Assembly: GCF_023149135.1 (NCBI RefSeq)
Contig: NZ_JAIWJX010000002.1
Location: forward strand, 3,224,001-3,288,000
Direction: 5' to 3'
Source: Fictibacillus marinisediminis
Lineage (GTDB): Bacteria > Bacillota > Bacilli > Bacillales > Fictibacillaceae
Length of the DNA: 64,000 nucleotides
Below are positions 17,978 to 27,091 of this stretch, one piece after another. How positions within the stretch are numbered: position 1 is the stretch's first letter; each line of letters begins with the position of its first letter. The notes under the pieces were generated by a model. That model saw only the letters and a list, made by a program, of their open reading frames with translations, did not search any database and had not been told where the DNA came from. A program made the translations under genes and the position numbers.

Positions 17978-18237
17978 TTTAGCACAAAATAAGGACAGCC
18001 AAAGTTACAATACTCATAAATGTATTCCGGAAGCGTACTGATCTTCGTGTCATATGTCGCTTTATCATGCCCGTCTTCGAAAAAGCCGCGCAGCCTGAGC
18101 TGTTCATATCCGATATCACCGACAAGATAATCATATTTATGTAAAATTTCGCTGTACCTTGATTTGAGCAGTTCCTCATCAAAGGCCTCTTTATTATTCT
18201 CTATCAGTTCGTAGCAATGCTCACCAATACAAATCAT
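17962..18237 (-). CDS. yutD: YutD family protein (DUF1027)
   Basis: 91 residues with the YutD signature: MICIGEHCYELIENNKEAF at the N-terminus, KYDYLVGDIGYEQLRLRGFF mid-protein and YEYCNFGCPYFVLKK at the end with two conserved Cys. Function unknown; RNA-related roles have been suggested for relatives. The ATG has a TGAGGTGAG site 4 bases upstream. It precedes the spore lipoprotein gene in divergent orientation, as in the yutD-yutC order of B. subtilis. Confidence 0.9.
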   Translation of the reverse strand: MICIGEHCYELIENNKEAFDEELLKSRYSEILHKYDYLVGDIGYEQLRLRGFFEDGHDKATYDTKISTLPEYIYEYCNFGCPYFVLKKITP

Positions 18238-18346
18238 GAACTCACCTCACTTTTATATTTTACCATGTCCCATAAAAATACAGCCAACAATTTCTTTGTA
18301 AAAAGTTTTTTATTGTGGTCAACCTAAGGAAAAGGAGGTGAATCAC

Positions 18347-18979
18347 ATGAACAAGAAAATTGCTGCATTAATGATCCTATCCTTTACCCTGTTTACCGCT
18401 GCCTGCTCGGATGATAACACTCGAAAAGAAACAACAAGCGGTTATAAATTTTCCAACACCAGCTACAAAAATTACAAAAATGATAATAATACGATGGGAA
18501 CCGACAGAAGATACGGGGACTTCGGCTATGTGCGACATGAATATAAGGGAGAGAACAGAAAGCCCCTCTCTGCCAATCAAATACCGAAAATGGATCGCCA
18601 AAAACTGGCTGACATGATTACTGACATGGCTGTGCGCCTGCCGAACATTAAAGATATGGCTGTTTTGGTTACAGATGAAGAAGTCCTCATGGCTTACGAA
18701 ACAACGAGCAAAAATCGGATGGCCATGGCGGATAATGTTAAAAAAACAGCTTTTTCCGTCGTCCCCCGCTACTACCATGTCTACGTTTCAGATAAAAAAG
18801 GCATGATCGGCAAACTCGAGCAGTACCGCTCCATCAACTATGATACCGAAAATGCCGAGGGAATCATCGACCGATTGATTGCACAGATGAAAAAATCTCC
18901 GCAAGGATACAAAGTAAGCGATGGCGAGAATCAGAACGGGGAAATGAAAGGTGAAATGAACAGCCCGATGAATAAATAA
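18347..18979 (+). CDS. YhcN/YlaJ-family sporulation lipoprotein (YutC-like)
   Basis: 210 residues. A lipoprotein signal peptide ends with lipobox FTAAC, followed by a charged, Asn/Lys-rich linker and the YhcN/YlaJ domain (LADMITDMAVRLPNIKDMAVLVTDEEVLMAY and VPRYYHVYVSD). Such proteins sit in the forespore inner membrane and matter for germination or outgrowth. AAAGGAGGTG precedes the ATG at 18347. Position between yutD and lipA equals that of yutC in B. subtilis. The tail ends in MNKEMKG-like Met-rich repeats. Confidence 0.85.
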   Translation: MNKKIAALMILSFTLFTAACSDDNTRKETTSGYKFSNTSYKNYKNDNNTMGTDRRYGDFGYVRHEYKGENRKPLSANQIPKMDRQKLADMITDMAVRLPNIKDMAVLVTDEEVLMAYETTSKNRMAMADNVKKTAFSVVPRYYHVYVSDKKGMIGKLEQYRSINYDTENAEGIIDRLIAQMKKSPQGYKVSDGENQNGEMKGEMNSPMNK

Positions 18980-18984
18980 AAAAA

Positions 18985-19145
18985 GGCTGGCCAAGAAGTC
19001 TGGAAGCTGTTGATTTCCGCTTCATGCTGCTCGCTTTCCGCGTGGCGTGCGGTGAGCCTCTTGGTGCAAGCACCTGCGGAAGTCTCACCTGTCACGCTAG
19101 TCCCGCAGGAGTCTCGCACCTTACACTCCAATCAACTTTTCATCG
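18985..19145. repeat. Copy of dispersed repeat family B
   Basis: GC-rich element running TGCTCGCTTTCCGCG, GGTGAGCCTC, CACCTGCGGAAGTCTCACC, CGCTAGTCCCGCAGGAGTCT and CGCACCTTACACTCCAATCA. An inverted, longer copy lies at 54.16-54.35 kb. The element has internal inverted repeats and no open frame, and sits between the lipoprotein gene and lipA. Confidence 0.78.
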
Positions 19146-19161
19146 AAGATTTTTCACGGCA

Positions 19162-19213
19162 AAAAGGAGCTGCCTGAAGGTCAATTTTTGACTTTCAGGA
19201 CAGCCCCTTTTTC
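19162..19213 (-). terminator. Terminator of lipA
   Basis: AAAAAGGAGCTG...CCTGAAGGTC / GACTTTCAGG...CAGCCCCTTTTT long hairpin next to the lipA stop. Confidence 0.8.
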
Positions 19214-19216
19214 TAA

Positions 19217-20110
19217 TTAGTTGCTTTGAACCGCTTTGTTGGCAGCATTTACCTGTTCATCCGCATGGTAAGAGGAACGGACAAGCGGACCTGCTTCACA
19301 ATGCTTGAATCCTTTGCTAAGAGCAATTTTGCGAAGCTCCGCAAATTCGTCTGGATGATAATATTTTTGAACCTTTAAATGTTTCTTTGTCGGCTGCAAA
19401 TATTGTCCTACGGTAACGATATCAACATTGTTGGCACGAAGGTCATCAAAAGTTTCAATGATTTCTTCCATTGTTTCCCCGAGGCCGATCATAATGCTCG
19501 ATTTTGTAGGGATGTTTTCGTTCATTTCTTTTGCACGGCGCAGGAACTCAAGTGTACGCTCATACGTCGCACGGGCTCTGACTCTTGGTGTCAAGCGTCT
19601 TACCGTCTCAATATTGTGGTTCATGATATCAGGCTTGGCATCCATTAAAGTTTCCAGGTTTTCTTGAACGCCCATCATATCGGAAGGAAGAACTTCAATG
19701 GAACAGAAAGGGTTGCGCTTGCGAATCGCTCTTACGGTTTCCGCAAAAACAGCTGCACCGCCATCTTTCAGATCGTCACGGGCAACAGCGGTAATGACCA
19801 CGTGCTTCAATCCCATTTGTTCAACAGATTCCGCTACGCGTTCCGGCTCCTGAAGATCCAGTTCTGTCGGCAATCCCGTCTTTACTGCACAAAAACGGCA
19901 GGCACGGGTACACACGTCACCAAGAATCATGAAGGTTGCCGTTTTTCTTACTGCCCAGCACTCATGGATGTTCGGGCAACGCGCTTCTTCACAAACGGTA
20001 TGTAGCTTCTTTTCGCGCATCATTTTTTTGAGGCCCTTATAGTTGTCGTTTGTGTTCAGCTTTATTTTTAGCCATTCCGGTTTACGGATGTGCTCTTCTT
20101 TCTTAGCCAA
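19217..20110 (-). CDS. lipA: Lipoyl synthase
   Basis: 297-residue radical-SAM enzyme that inserts two sulfurs into octanoyl groups on E2 and GcvH proteins. The auxiliary cluster motif [12 protein letters not shown], the SAM cluster motif CTRACRFC and the C-terminal [14 protein letters not shown] (RSSY serine ligand) are complete. TTG at 20110 follows GGAG by 8 bases and gives the usual [15 protein letters not shown] start; a GTG at 20119 overlaps the ribosome site. It is monocistronic and should act on GcvH encoded at 44.9 kb. Confidence 0.96.
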   Translation of the reverse strand: MAKKEEHIRKPEWLKIKLNTNDNYKGLKKMMREKKLHTVCEEARCPNIHECWAVRKTATFMILGDVCTRACRFCAVKTGLPTELDLQEPERVAESVEQMGLKHVVITAVARDDLKDGGAAVFAETVRAIRKRNPFCSIEVLPSDMMGVQENLETLMDAKPDIMNHNIETVRRLTPRVRARATYERTLEFLRRAKEMNENIPTKSSIMIGLGETMEEIIETFDDLRANNVDIVTVGQYLQPTKKHLKVQKYYHPDEFAELRKIALSKGFKHCEAGPLVRSSYHADEQVNAANKAVQSN

Positions 20111-20301
20111 AATCCTCACTCCAATTCATCGTCCTGCACAAAAAAATCTTGTGCTTTAAAAGTAGAGATACATTAGAAACTTTAACATAACTGGCGGTAA
20201 AACTCCACAATCCATGATATTTCCATCATTTATATAATATGAAATTTCTTTTCCCAACCAAACTAAGGATATGATGCAGGAAAGGAGTTGAAGAACTCAC
20301 C

Positions 20302-21303
20302 ATGAAAAAATGGCTAAGACTTTTCTTGTTTGCTTCCTTGATCGGCTTTATTTTTCCTGAGCGGGAGGCCTTGGCCGCACCAACCTACAATAAAGAAGAT
20401 GTACAGCGGCTGGCGCTATATAAAAAGATGGAAACGGTATCGAGCATTCCCTGGTACTACTTCGCTGGTGTCGATCAGTACGAACGAAGCGTACGGCGTG
20501 CCCGAAGAGATCTTCCTGATGCTTCCGGACTTGTCGGCATTTATTTCTCCCCTATTCAATGGTCAGGCCCGTTAAATCCAAACATGGAGGACAAAAGCCC
20601 TGATTCCATTCGAATATTTGGCGGTGCAGGTATGGATGGGAATAATGATGGAGTCGCCGATAGGAACAACGATGAGGATTTGCTGTACACGTTTGCGAAC
20701 ATTATCCAGAAATACGGGTTTGATCAAGAAAATTTTAAAATTGGATTATGGGAATTCTATAGACGGGATAAGGCTGTCAGCATCATTATGGAGAATGCCC
20801 AAATTTACAAAGCCTATGGAACAGTCGCATTGAACCAGCACGCTTTCGTCGTCCCTCTTCGTTCGAATTACAGCTTCAAAAACACTTGGGGTGACCGAAG
20901 GGGGTATGGCGGCCTGCGTATTCATGAAGGGACAGACATCTTTGCTGACTACGGTGTGCCGGTAAAAGCAACATCATACGGAATCGTTGAGATCAAAGGC
21001 TGGAACCGCTTTGGCGGCTGGCGGATCGGAATCCGAGACATCAATAACGTCTATCATTATTTTGCGCATCTCTCCAGTTTTAACAAATCCATTGAAAAAG
21101 GATCAATCGTACAGCCTGGAATGGTCGTAGGCTATGTGGGAAGCTCCGGGTATGGCCCGCCAGGTACGTCCGGAAAATTCCCGCCTCACTTGCACTATGG
21201 CATGTACAGAGATAACGGCTATACGGAATGGGCTTTTGATCCCTACCCATACCTCCGAGCCTGGGAACGACAGGAGCGGACTGCAGCACGATTGCATCGC
21301 TAA
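20302..21303 (+). CDS. yunA: Secreted M23 peptidase YunA
   Basis: 333 residues. Signal peptide with likely cleavage after ALA, then a roughly 190-residue N-terminal region of unknown fold, then a LytM/M23 zinc domain: HEGTD (first two ligands), YHYFAHL and HLHYG. It should cut peptide cross-links in peptidoglycan. An acidic loop DGNNDGVADRNNDED near residues 115-129 looks like a calcium-binding dockerin/EF-type loop. Length and position after lipA match B. subtilis YunA. Confidence 0.9.
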   Translation: MKKWLRLFLFASLIGFIFPEREALAAPTYNKEDVQRLALYKKMETVSSIPWYYFAGVDQYERSVRRARRDLPDASGLVGIYFSPIQWSGPLNPNMEDKSPDSIRIFGGAGMDGNNDGVADRNNDEDLLYTFANIIQKYGFDQENFKIGLWEFYRRDKAVSIIMENAQIYKAYGTVALNQHAFVVPLRSNYSFKNTWGDRRGYGGLRIHEGTDIFADYGVPVKATSYGIVEIKGWNRFGGWRIGIRDINNVYHYFAHLSSFNKSIEKGSIVQPGMVVGYVGSSGYGPPGTSGKFPPHLHYGMYRDNGYTEWAFDPYPYLRAWERQERTAARLHR

Positions 21304-21306
21304 TAA

Positions 21307-21343
21307 AAAAGCCACCCGTGGGTATAAAACGGGTGGCTTTTGC
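21307..21343. terminator. Bidirectional terminator of yunA and dfrA
   Basis: AAAAGCCACCCG / CGGGTGGCTTTT hairpin between convergent genes. Confidence 0.88.
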
Positions 21344-21349
21344 ATATTG

Positions 21350-21826
21350 CTATATTTTTTCGATCACAAGAAAATCATGGGAATATTTATTTTTTTCGTC
21401 TACAATTCCCGGTGTTTCGGAGACCAGCTTCCATTCGGATTCATCATATTCAGGAAAATATGTATCTCCATGAAAGCTTTCGTTAATCTTCGTAATATAC
21501 ATCCGTTGGACATGCGGCATAAACAATGAAAAAACTTCCGCACCGCCAATCACACATACTTCTTCTTCCTGCCGCTCCAGTACCTGGTCTATCGATTGAA
21601 TGACAGTGCAGCCTTCAGCTTGAAATGATTCATCTCTCGTCAGGATGATATTTTCACGGCCCGGAAGCGATTTTCCTATGGATTGAAAGGTTTTGCGGCC
21701 CATAACAATCGGTTTGTTCATCGTTACTCTTTTAAAGTGCTGCAGATCAGCCGGGAGGTGCCAAGGGAGATCATTGCGATCACCGATCAATCGGTTCTCG
21801 TCCATAGCGAACACATAAGAAATCAT
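21350..21826 (-). CDS. dfrA: Dihydrofolate reductase
   Basis: 158 residues, the normal chromosomal DHFR size. The opening [31 protein letters not shown] carries the catalytic Met20-loop and acidic region, [12 protein letters not shown] binds NADPH, and [11 protein letters not shown] is the Gly-Gly cofactor motif. It overlaps the thyA stop by 4 bases, so the two are coupled: ThyA oxidises methylene-THF to DHF and DfrA restores THF. Confidence 0.96.
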   Translation of the reverse strand: MISYVFAMDENRLIGDRNDLPWHLPADLQHFKRVTMNKPIVMGRKTFQSIGKSLPGRENIILTRDESFQAEGCTVIQSIDQVLERQEEEVCVIGGAEVFSLFMPHVQRMYITKINESFHGDTYFPEYDESEWKLVSETPGIVDEKNKYSHDFLVIEKI

Positions 21827-22617
21827 ACTGATACCTCGCCTTTAATCCGCGGATGGTGCTCATAATTCACGAGCTCAAAATCCTCATATTTAAAATCAAA
21901 GATAGTAGCCACTTCTGGATTGATCTTCATCAAGGGCAGCGGTTTAGGCTCTCTTGTCAGCTGCAGTTTCACCTGATCCAAATGATTCAAATAAATATGA
22001 GCATCACCGACCGTATGTATAAATTCGCCTGGCTTCAGGCCGCATACTTGAGCAATCATCAGGGTTAACAGCGCATACGATGCAATGTTAAACGGAACAC
22101 CCAGAAAAAGATCCGCTGACCGCTGATAAAGCTGGCAGGATAATTTTCCGTCAGCTACATAAAATTGAAAAAGGGTATGGCATGGAGGAAGAGCCATTTT
22201 TGGAACATCGGAAGGATTCCATGCCGAAACCAAAAGCCTTCTGGAATCCGGATTATGCTTAATATCGTGAATGAGATTGGAAATCTGGTCGATCGTTTCG
22301 CCGCTTGGAGTCTTCCATGAACGCCACTGATGGCCGTAAACCGGTCCCAGATCACCATTTTCGTCTGCCCATTCATCCCAGATTGACACTCCGTTTTCAC
22401 GAAGGTAGCCTATGTTCGTGTCTCCTTTTAGAAACCAGAGAAGCTCATGAATAATGGACCGCAAATGAAGTTTTTTCGTGGTCACTACCGGAAATCCCTC
22501 TGCAAGGTTATATCGCATTTGCCTTCCAAAAACAGAGATCGTTCCTGTTCCTGTACGGTCTTCTTTTCTTGTCCCATTTTCAAGGGTATCTTGAAGCAGG
22601 TTCAAATATTGTTTCAT
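21823..22617 (-). CDS. thyA: Thymidylate synthase, ThyA type
   Basis: 264 residues, the short ThyA form (like E. coli ThyA and B. subtilis ThyB). Active-site Cys in [11 protein letters not shown], dUMP-binding [10 protein letters not shown] and [17 protein letters not shown], and the C-terminal IKGEVSV all fit. First gene of the thyA-dfrA pair. GAGAGGTG precedes the ATG. No second thymidylate synthase is in this window. Confidence 0.96.
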   Translation of the reverse strand: MKQYLNLLQDTLENGTRKEDRTGTGTISVFGRQMRYNLAEGFPVVTTKKLHLRSIIHELLWFLKGDTNIGYLRENGVSIWDEWADENGDLGPVYGHQWRSWKTPSGETIDQISNLIHDIKHNPDSRRLLVSAWNPSDVPKMALPPCHTLFQFYVADGKLSCQLYQRSADLFLGVPFNIASYALLTLMIAQVCGLKPGEFIHTVGDAHIYLNHLDQVKLQLTREPKPLPLMKINPEVATIFDFKYEDFELVNYEHHPRIKGEVSV

Positions 22618-22795
22618 TTCAGCCGAACACCTCTCTTTTCGTTACTACTATCCTACACCAAATGGTTCGGTGTTTCTAGCCGGAAAAGTTTGTCTCAATT
22701 TAATTACAATTTTAAAATATTTATCCATTTCCTCCATATCATTGCTATACTGAATGTGGAGTTAACATGGTATTGAAATACAGGGGGGGATGACC

Positions 22796-22978
22796 TTGGA
22801 TTTCAGAAGGCTTTTACAGTGGATGTATTACTTGCAAATCGCCTTTTTTGTAAGCGGAATCTACCTATTATTAGTATACATTCTGACGAGCAATACAAAG
22901 CGCATTCAGATCATGAGCGGAGTTCTCTGCTTTAACCTCATCTCGCTTAAGGTTATGAGGGACCGTTATAAAATCTAA
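22796..22978 (+). CDS. Small predicted membrane protein
   Basis: About 60 residues with two hydrophobic helices (IAFFVSGIYLLLVYI and MSGVLCFNLISL) and a basic C-terminus. A GGGGGGG site ends right before ATG at 22790 and is well placed for TTG at 22796, which I prefer. A terminator follows at once, which supports a real gene. Not recognised; the function is unknown. Confidence 0.5.
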   Translation: MDFRRLLQWMYYLQIAFFVSGIYLLLVYILTSNTKRIQIMSGVLCFNLISLKVMRDRYKI

Positions 22979-23010
22979 AAAACTGTACCCAGGGTGGAGT
23001 ACAGTTTTTC
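22978..23010. terminator. Bidirectional terminator before yunC
   Basis: AAAACTGTAC / GTACAGTTTT hairpin with T-run, between convergent genes. Confidence 0.85.
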
Positions 23011-23011
23011 T

Positions 23012-23314
23012 TTATACCATCTTCAGCAAGGCATCCCTTCCGGACATTCCTGCCTCGATCCCAATGGCATACGCTTCTGTTGTAATGGATTCCAACGGCG
23101 CATTAATCAGTTGATCTATGGTTCGTACACCTACTGCTCGGCCTGCAATAATTTTTCGGTCTGAGAGCTTTTCATTCAAGAGGGCGACATCCAAAGCCCC
23201 GCACATGATATACCCTTTGTCATTATACACGGCAAGCAGGCTTGTTTTCGGCAGCTGAACGGTTACCGCTGTAAATGGGTGGCCGTCAATGATTACCGGG
23301 TTTAATTCAATCAT
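23012..23314 (-). CDS. yunC: YunC family protein (DUF1805)
   Basis: 100 residues, the usual YunC size. The segments GHPFTAVTVQLPKTSLLAV, YIMCGALDVALLN and RAVGVRTIDQLINAPL match the DUF1805 fold. Function unknown. The frame continues upstream into yunD, but GGAAAGGGGGG sits 6 bases before ATG at 23314. The start lies inside a tight minus-strand yunD-yunC pair. Confidence 0.9.
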   Translation of the reverse strand: MIELNPVIIDGHPFTAVTVQLPKTSLLAVYNDKGYIMCGALDVALLNEKLSDRKIIAGRAVGVRTIDQLINAPLESITTEAYAIGIEAGMSGRDALLKMV

Positions 23315-23370
23315 GCTTTCCCCCCCTTTCCTCCTATATGGTATGTACAAGAGGGGAAAGAGTGCGTCCA

Positions 23371-24768
23371 CTACTGCCCATTCATCTTCTTCAGCTTCCA
23401 TTCGAGCAGATCACGAAGTGTTTCAGGCAGCATAAATGTTTTTGTTTTGTTTCTTGCGATCGCTGGATAAAGCTTGCCGAACGTAAACATATCTATAACG
23501 GCAACCTTGTATATCTCCTCATCTATTACAGGTTCACCATTCAGCCAAATGCTTTTAACATGAGACTGCTGATCCTCAAGTACCGCTTCTTCCACTGTGA
23601 TGCCTGAAAACGCCATACGGCCCATGACCTTTCCTCTGAATCCGAATCCCTTAACCTCTTTATGGATCATCTCACGGCTTAAACCCGCATGGACAATTTC
23701 CTTGATCTCATCACCGGTCAGATCGACAATGCACGGATTAATCGGATGTGGACAAATCCGATGCAGATCTCCTTTTGTGACAGGGCCAGCAGGCAGACTT
23801 TCCAGAAGTGTTCCCGAATTAACCATGGAATAGGAGGTCTTGCACCACTCTTTAAGTGCGTCAGCCATCAGCTGAGCAAAAGGTGATGGCTCATACCATG
23901 AAACATGAAGAGGTTCACTTAAGAAGGCTACTTCCCTCTCCAGGACTTTTTCTCCTTTTTGCTTCAGTTCATCCAGAAGCTCGGCACCTTGATTGTCCTC
24001 TGCTATATCTGTCAGTTCAATCAGCCTTGCTTGTTTTGATGCAATTTTTTTTGTGGATGCATCATACTGAATATTGATTTCACCAAGATACTGACCGAAT
24101 TTTCCGGTTTGTGCGATCAAAGTACTATTTATCCTTTTTCCTTCTGGGAGTACATGGTGTGTATGGGCACCCAGGATAAGATCAATTCCGCATATTTCCT
24201 GGGCCATTCTTTCATCAAAATTTAATCCTAGATGCGAGAGAACAATGACAAGATCACAGCTGTTTTTCAAATCAGCGATAATCTCAGGCAGAATCTGAAA
24301 AGGATCTTCCACCCGCCACCCTAAAGAGTGATAAAAAGCCTGAAAAGCTACCGTGGCTCCCGTAACCCCTATACGAATTCCATCCTCTGTCGTGAACACT
24401 TCAGAAATTTTTGCCCAATGAGGGCGTTCTCCCTGTTCATTAAAAAGGTTTGCTGCCAGTACCGGAAATTCAGCTTCGGTATAAAGAGAATAAAGTTCCT
24501 CTTTTGTAAGTGTGATTCCCTCATTATTTCCGATAGTTACCGCATCTGCACCAGCCTGATTAAGAAGGAGCGTATTCCCTTGTCCAAGCGTTCCTTCTGT
24601 CAGCGAATTGGCACGGTCCATAAAATCCCCACAATCAAAATAAAGCAAGGACTGTCCTTTTGCGGGAAATTCTGCCCTGCCTGTTTTTATCTGCTTTACG
24701 ATACGCGGCCAATATTCAAAATGGCTGTGTACATCATTGGTGTGATAAATTTTTAATGTATTTAGCAT
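23371..24768 (-). CDS. yunD: YunD, 5'-nucleotidase/UshA-family metallophosphoesterase
   Basis: 465 residues. N-terminal calcineurin-like domain with YHTNDVHSH, YFDCGDFMD, TIGNNEG, VLSHLG and LGAHTHH; the third block has Asn where most phosphoesterases have His (GNH[DE]), a change I recall in YunD proteins too. C-terminal 5'-nucleotidase domain after about residue 270. No signal peptide, so it acts in the cytoplasm, unlike secreted UshA. AGGGGG precedes the ATG. Confidence 0.9.
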   Translation of the reverse strand: MLNTLKIYHTNDVHSHFEYWPRIVKQIKTGRAEFPAKGQSLLYFDCGDFMDRANSLTEGTLGQGNTLLLNQAGADAVTIGNNEGITLTKEELYSLYTEAEFPVLAANLFNEQGERPHWAKISEVFTTEDGIRIGVTGATVAFQAFYHSLGWRVEDPFQILPEIIADLKNSCDLVIVLSHLGLNFDERMAQEICGIDLILGAHTHHVLPEGKRINSTLIAQTGKFGQYLGEINIQYDASTKKIASKQARLIELTDIAEDNQGAELLDELKQKGEKVLEREVAFLSEPLHVSWYEPSPFAQLMADALKEWCKTSYSMVNSGTLLESLPAGPVTKGDLHRICPHPINPCIVDLTGDEIKEIVHAGLSREMIHKEVKGFGFRGKVMGRMAFSGITVEEAVLEDQQSHVKSIWLNGEPVIDEEIYKVAVIDMFTFGKLYPAIARNKTKTFMLPETLRDLLEWKLKKMNGQ

Positions 24769-24896
24769 ATTGCCCCCTGAACCTTAAGAACCTGCCCTAA
24801 TTATCAGCAGCAGGCCATTTCATGTGTCATTTTCACTATAAAATCGAATGACTGTTACTAATCAGTATAAACCAAATGGCGTTGTGCCACCCCTTT

Positions 24897-25739
24897 TTAA
24901 AACAAATCAAGCTGTCTCGGAGACAGCCCTTCATAATCAAGGCTCAGCATATCGATAAACTTCCTGGCGTTATCTGCAGCATCGCCTCCAGAATTGTTGT
25001 TGAACAATATGACGATCTCCTTAGACTGTTCACTCAATTTTTCAACATGTTGCTTCCATTCAGCAAGTTCTTTATCATTGTACCGATATAAATACCGAAC
25101 TTCTCTCCAGTTTTCCTGGCCGTGATTGTTCCAGCCATGAACATTCCTTCCATGCATTCGAATGATGGTAAGCTCTGACGTTGGTTCGATTACAGCAGGG
25201 ATCGATCCCTGGCCCGCTTGAGGTTCATCACAAATCGTATGAATCCAGCGTTCTTCTCTCATAAACTCCACCGTCTTTTCTCTCATTTCAGGCATAAACC
25301 ATGATTGATGGCGAAATTCAAGAGCAACCGGGATGCCCTCCATCATTTCCCTCGTAAACCTTAGCATCTGTACACTTTCCTTATTGCATTCAAACCAAGG
25401 CGGATACTGAAAAAGCACTGCCTTCATCTTACCTGACTCGATCACAGGCTGGATGGAAGCTTTAAATAAATCAAACATTTCTTTTGTCGATTCAAAAGGA
25501 ATCTTGCCACGAGAATGTCCCGTCATTCCTTGGTAGGCTTTAATGATAAACGAAAAACGGTCCGGTGTGTCCTTTATCCATTTTTGATAATTTTTTAACG
25601 GCTGGATGGCATAGAAGGAGGAATCAACTTCCACAACCGGAAAAAAGCCGCTGTACAGCTTTAATTTTTCAGTGGATTTCGTCCCTTCCGGATATAAAGA
25701 CTGGTGGTCCCCCCAGCCCGTTACTCCAATCAGTATCAT
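24897..25739 (-). CDS. yunF: YunF family protein (DUF72)
   Basis: 280 residues of the DUF72 TIM-barrel family. The opening ILIGVTGWGDHQSLYPEG, FFPVVEVDSSFYAIQ, PDRFSFIIKAYQGMTGH and VALEFRHQSWF are the conserved strands. Catalytic role unknown. ATG at 25739 has AGGAG 7 bases upstream; the ATG 15 bases earlier lacks one. Its upstream region runs into the sufB-end island border. Confidence 0.9.
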   Translation of the reverse strand: MILIGVTGWGDHQSLYPEGTKSTEKLKLYSGFFPVVEVDSSFYAIQPLKNYQKWIKDTPDRFSFIIKAYQGMTGHSRGKIPFESTKEMFDLFKASIQPVIESGKMKAVLFQYPPWFECNKESVQMLRFTREMMEGIPVALEFRHQSWFMPEMREKTVEFMREERWIHTICDEPQAGQGSIPAVIEPTSELTIIRMHGRNVHGWNNHGQENWREVRYLYRYNDKELAEWKQHVEKLSEQSKEIVILFNNNSGGDAADNARKFIDMLSLDYEGLSPRQLDLF

Positions 25740-25800
25740 AGTCCTTCTCCTCATTATGAATGGTTACTCTCTCTATTCCCCAAATTTTCATTATGTAAAA

Positions 25801-25833
25801 AAAGCGAACCCATTGTGGCGTTCGCTTTTTGAT
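25801..25833. terminator. Terminator, probably the original end of the suf operon
   Basis: AAAGCGAAC / GTTCGCTTTTT hairpin just beyond the residual sufB end at 25842-25874. Before the island entered, this would have been the sufB terminator. Confidence 0.75.
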
Positions 25834-25841
25834 TTGCTATA

Positions 25842-25906
25842 TTAGCCGATAGAACCTTCCATCTCGAATTTGATTTTTCAAAATCAATCGGCACGAAATC
25901 GGCACG
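25842..25906 (-). repeat. Residual sufB 3' end and adjoining AATCGGCACG repeats (left island border)
   Basis: On the minus strand 25842-25874 encodes the last residues of SufB ([10 protein letters not shown] and stop) and matches 29098-29126 at 28 of 29 bases. Beyond 25874 the match stops and two tandem AATCGGCACG units follow (25886-25895 and 25897-25906), resembling integrase-binding direct repeats. It reads as an attachment-site copy left by insertion. Confidence 0.7.
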
Positions 25907-26091
25907 CGAGAATACCTAATAAAACATATTTAATAATGTTTTGAGTGAATTTATACTAACATAAAGTTGATTTGGAAGATAGTTAGAAGATGTATTATCC
26001 CTTTAAAAAATGGACCCAAAGTGAACAATGAGTAAAAGGCAACGTATAAGCAATACTAAGAAGGAAGTTTTTGAATAAAGGAGGGAATGTA

Positions 26092-26262
26092 ATGACAAGT
26101 CGCAATGGCAGCAAAGGAAGCCAAAATCAAGGTTCACCACAAGCACAATACAATCAAGAATTTAGCAGTGAGTTTGTGAGTGGGAATGATAACAAAGGAA
26201 AAGAATATCGTTCTAAAAAGGGTAGTAAATCAAAGAGTGATCCAAAGGAAAGCGGAGCATAA
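26092..26262 (+). CDS. Small acid-soluble spore protein-like (SspO/gamma-SASP-like motif)
   Basis: 56 residues, very hydrophilic and rich in Ser, Gly, Lys, Asn and Gln. Contains AQYNQEFSSEF, like the AGYNEEF of SspO and the QYGTEFAS of gamma-SASPs. The Lys-rich tail would suit a nucleic-acid-binding spore protein. AAAGGAGG lies 7 bases before ATG at 26092. The assignment is by motif only; no sporulation promoter was identified. Confidence 0.55.
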   Translation: MTSRNGSKGSQNQGSPQAQYNQEFSSEFVSGNDNKGKEYRSKKGSKSKSDPKESGA

Positions 26263-26297
26263 AAAAATCGTGAGGTATACGCCTCACGATTTTTTTA
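26261..26297 (+). terminator. Terminator of the SASP-like gene
   Basis: AAAAAATCGTGAGG / CCTCACGATTTTTT hairpin with loop TATACG, directly after the stop. Confidence 0.88.
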
Positions 26298-26445
26298 TGT
26301 CTACTGCTGAAAAGCATCAGAATCTGACTCAATGGGATGTTATTCCGTTGCTTGTTCTAGATGTTTGGGAACATGCCTACTACCTAAATACAAAAATGTT
26401 GATAATTGGTGGGAAAAACCTGGAGCATTTAACTGCTGCCAGGTC
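26297..26445 (+). pseudogene. Broken 3' fragment of an Fe/Mn superoxide dismutase gene
   Basis: Reading from 26297, the peptide TQWDVIPLLVLDVWEHAYYLN carries the Fe/Mn SOD signature DxWEHAYYL with two of the metal ligands. After about residue 33 the frame shifts by one base, after which VDNWW (SOD-like) is recoverable in another frame. The N-terminal two thirds are absent, cut off at the preceding terminator. No ribosome site. Not functional. Confidence 0.75.
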
Positions 26446-26761
26446 TTTTTTTTACTATTCATCTTTTCATCTCCTATTTAAATACGATAGTAAAAATAGA
26501 AAGCTTTTCCTTTCTCTCGAAGCACTTTACCGTTAACTTTGGATGATCCCCTTTAATTATAAAGCGCTTTCAATTCTCTTTATATAAGACTGATGCACAA
26601 CTGTTTTTAATAATTAACAATTCTTATCCTTTTGGAATTAATTAATTTCAATGCCATCATAGAAGATTCGATGATTGAAACTGTCCGTTTAACATTTGAA
26701 ACCTGTTTCATAAGTACATTTCAACACTCAGTGATTTTGCAAGCCTCTTAGATTTTAGAAT
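26446..26761. other. AT-rich gap inside the island
   Basis: No gene seen. It includes ATAAAGCGCTTTCA at 26559-26572, whose perfect AAAGCGCTTT core resembles a cre site with two edge mismatches. Confidence 0.35.
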
Positions 26762-27091
26762 TTAAGGGCTTATGTTCCTTCCTGTCCTTCCCGAGTAATA
26801 ATGGACGTGTCCGTTATTAAAGGTGGTTGTTCCAGAAAACTCATGATAATGTGTCCCATCGCCCAGATGGACAGCAGGTCCCGTCTCTCCTGAAAATCCA
26901 TGAACATGCCCATTTGCAAAAGTGGTTTTTCCCTCATAGTAATGAACATGAGTAATGGTGTTATTTACTGGTGTTGTTGTTCCCTGTACGTTGTGCGAAT
27001 GTCCATTATTTATCGTCGTTTCCGTGGCATATTGATGTCGATGAAGAACTCTTTCATTCCATTCTATTTGTTCAATATCATGCTCGTGCAC
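26762..27091 (-). CDS. ymaF: YmaF family His-rich protein
   Basis: 109 residues built from short His-rich repeats (NGHSHNVQGTTT, NGHVHGFSGETG, NGHVHYYSGRTG) with THVHYYEGKTTF between, the YmaF pattern. About one residue in six is His, so metal binding is plausible, but no function is established. GTG at 27091 follows GGAGGGG by 5-6 bases. It lies within the island, isolated from other genes. Confidence 0.85.
   Translation of the reverse strand: MHEHDIEQIEWNERVLHRHQYATETTINNGHSHNVQGTTTPVNNTITHVHYYEGKTTFANGHVHGFSGETGPAVHLGDGTHYHEFSGTTTFNNGHVHYYSGRTGRNISP

Noticed and set aside
18985..19145. Possible tRNA or small RNA in the GC-rich gap before lipA
   Set aside because: The sequence has no cloverleaf and matches the inverted element at 54.2 kb, so it is a repeat.
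23371..24768. YunD as a secreted 5'-nucleotidase
   Set aside because: No signal peptide precedes the metallophosphoesterase domain, so a cytoplasmic role is more likely.
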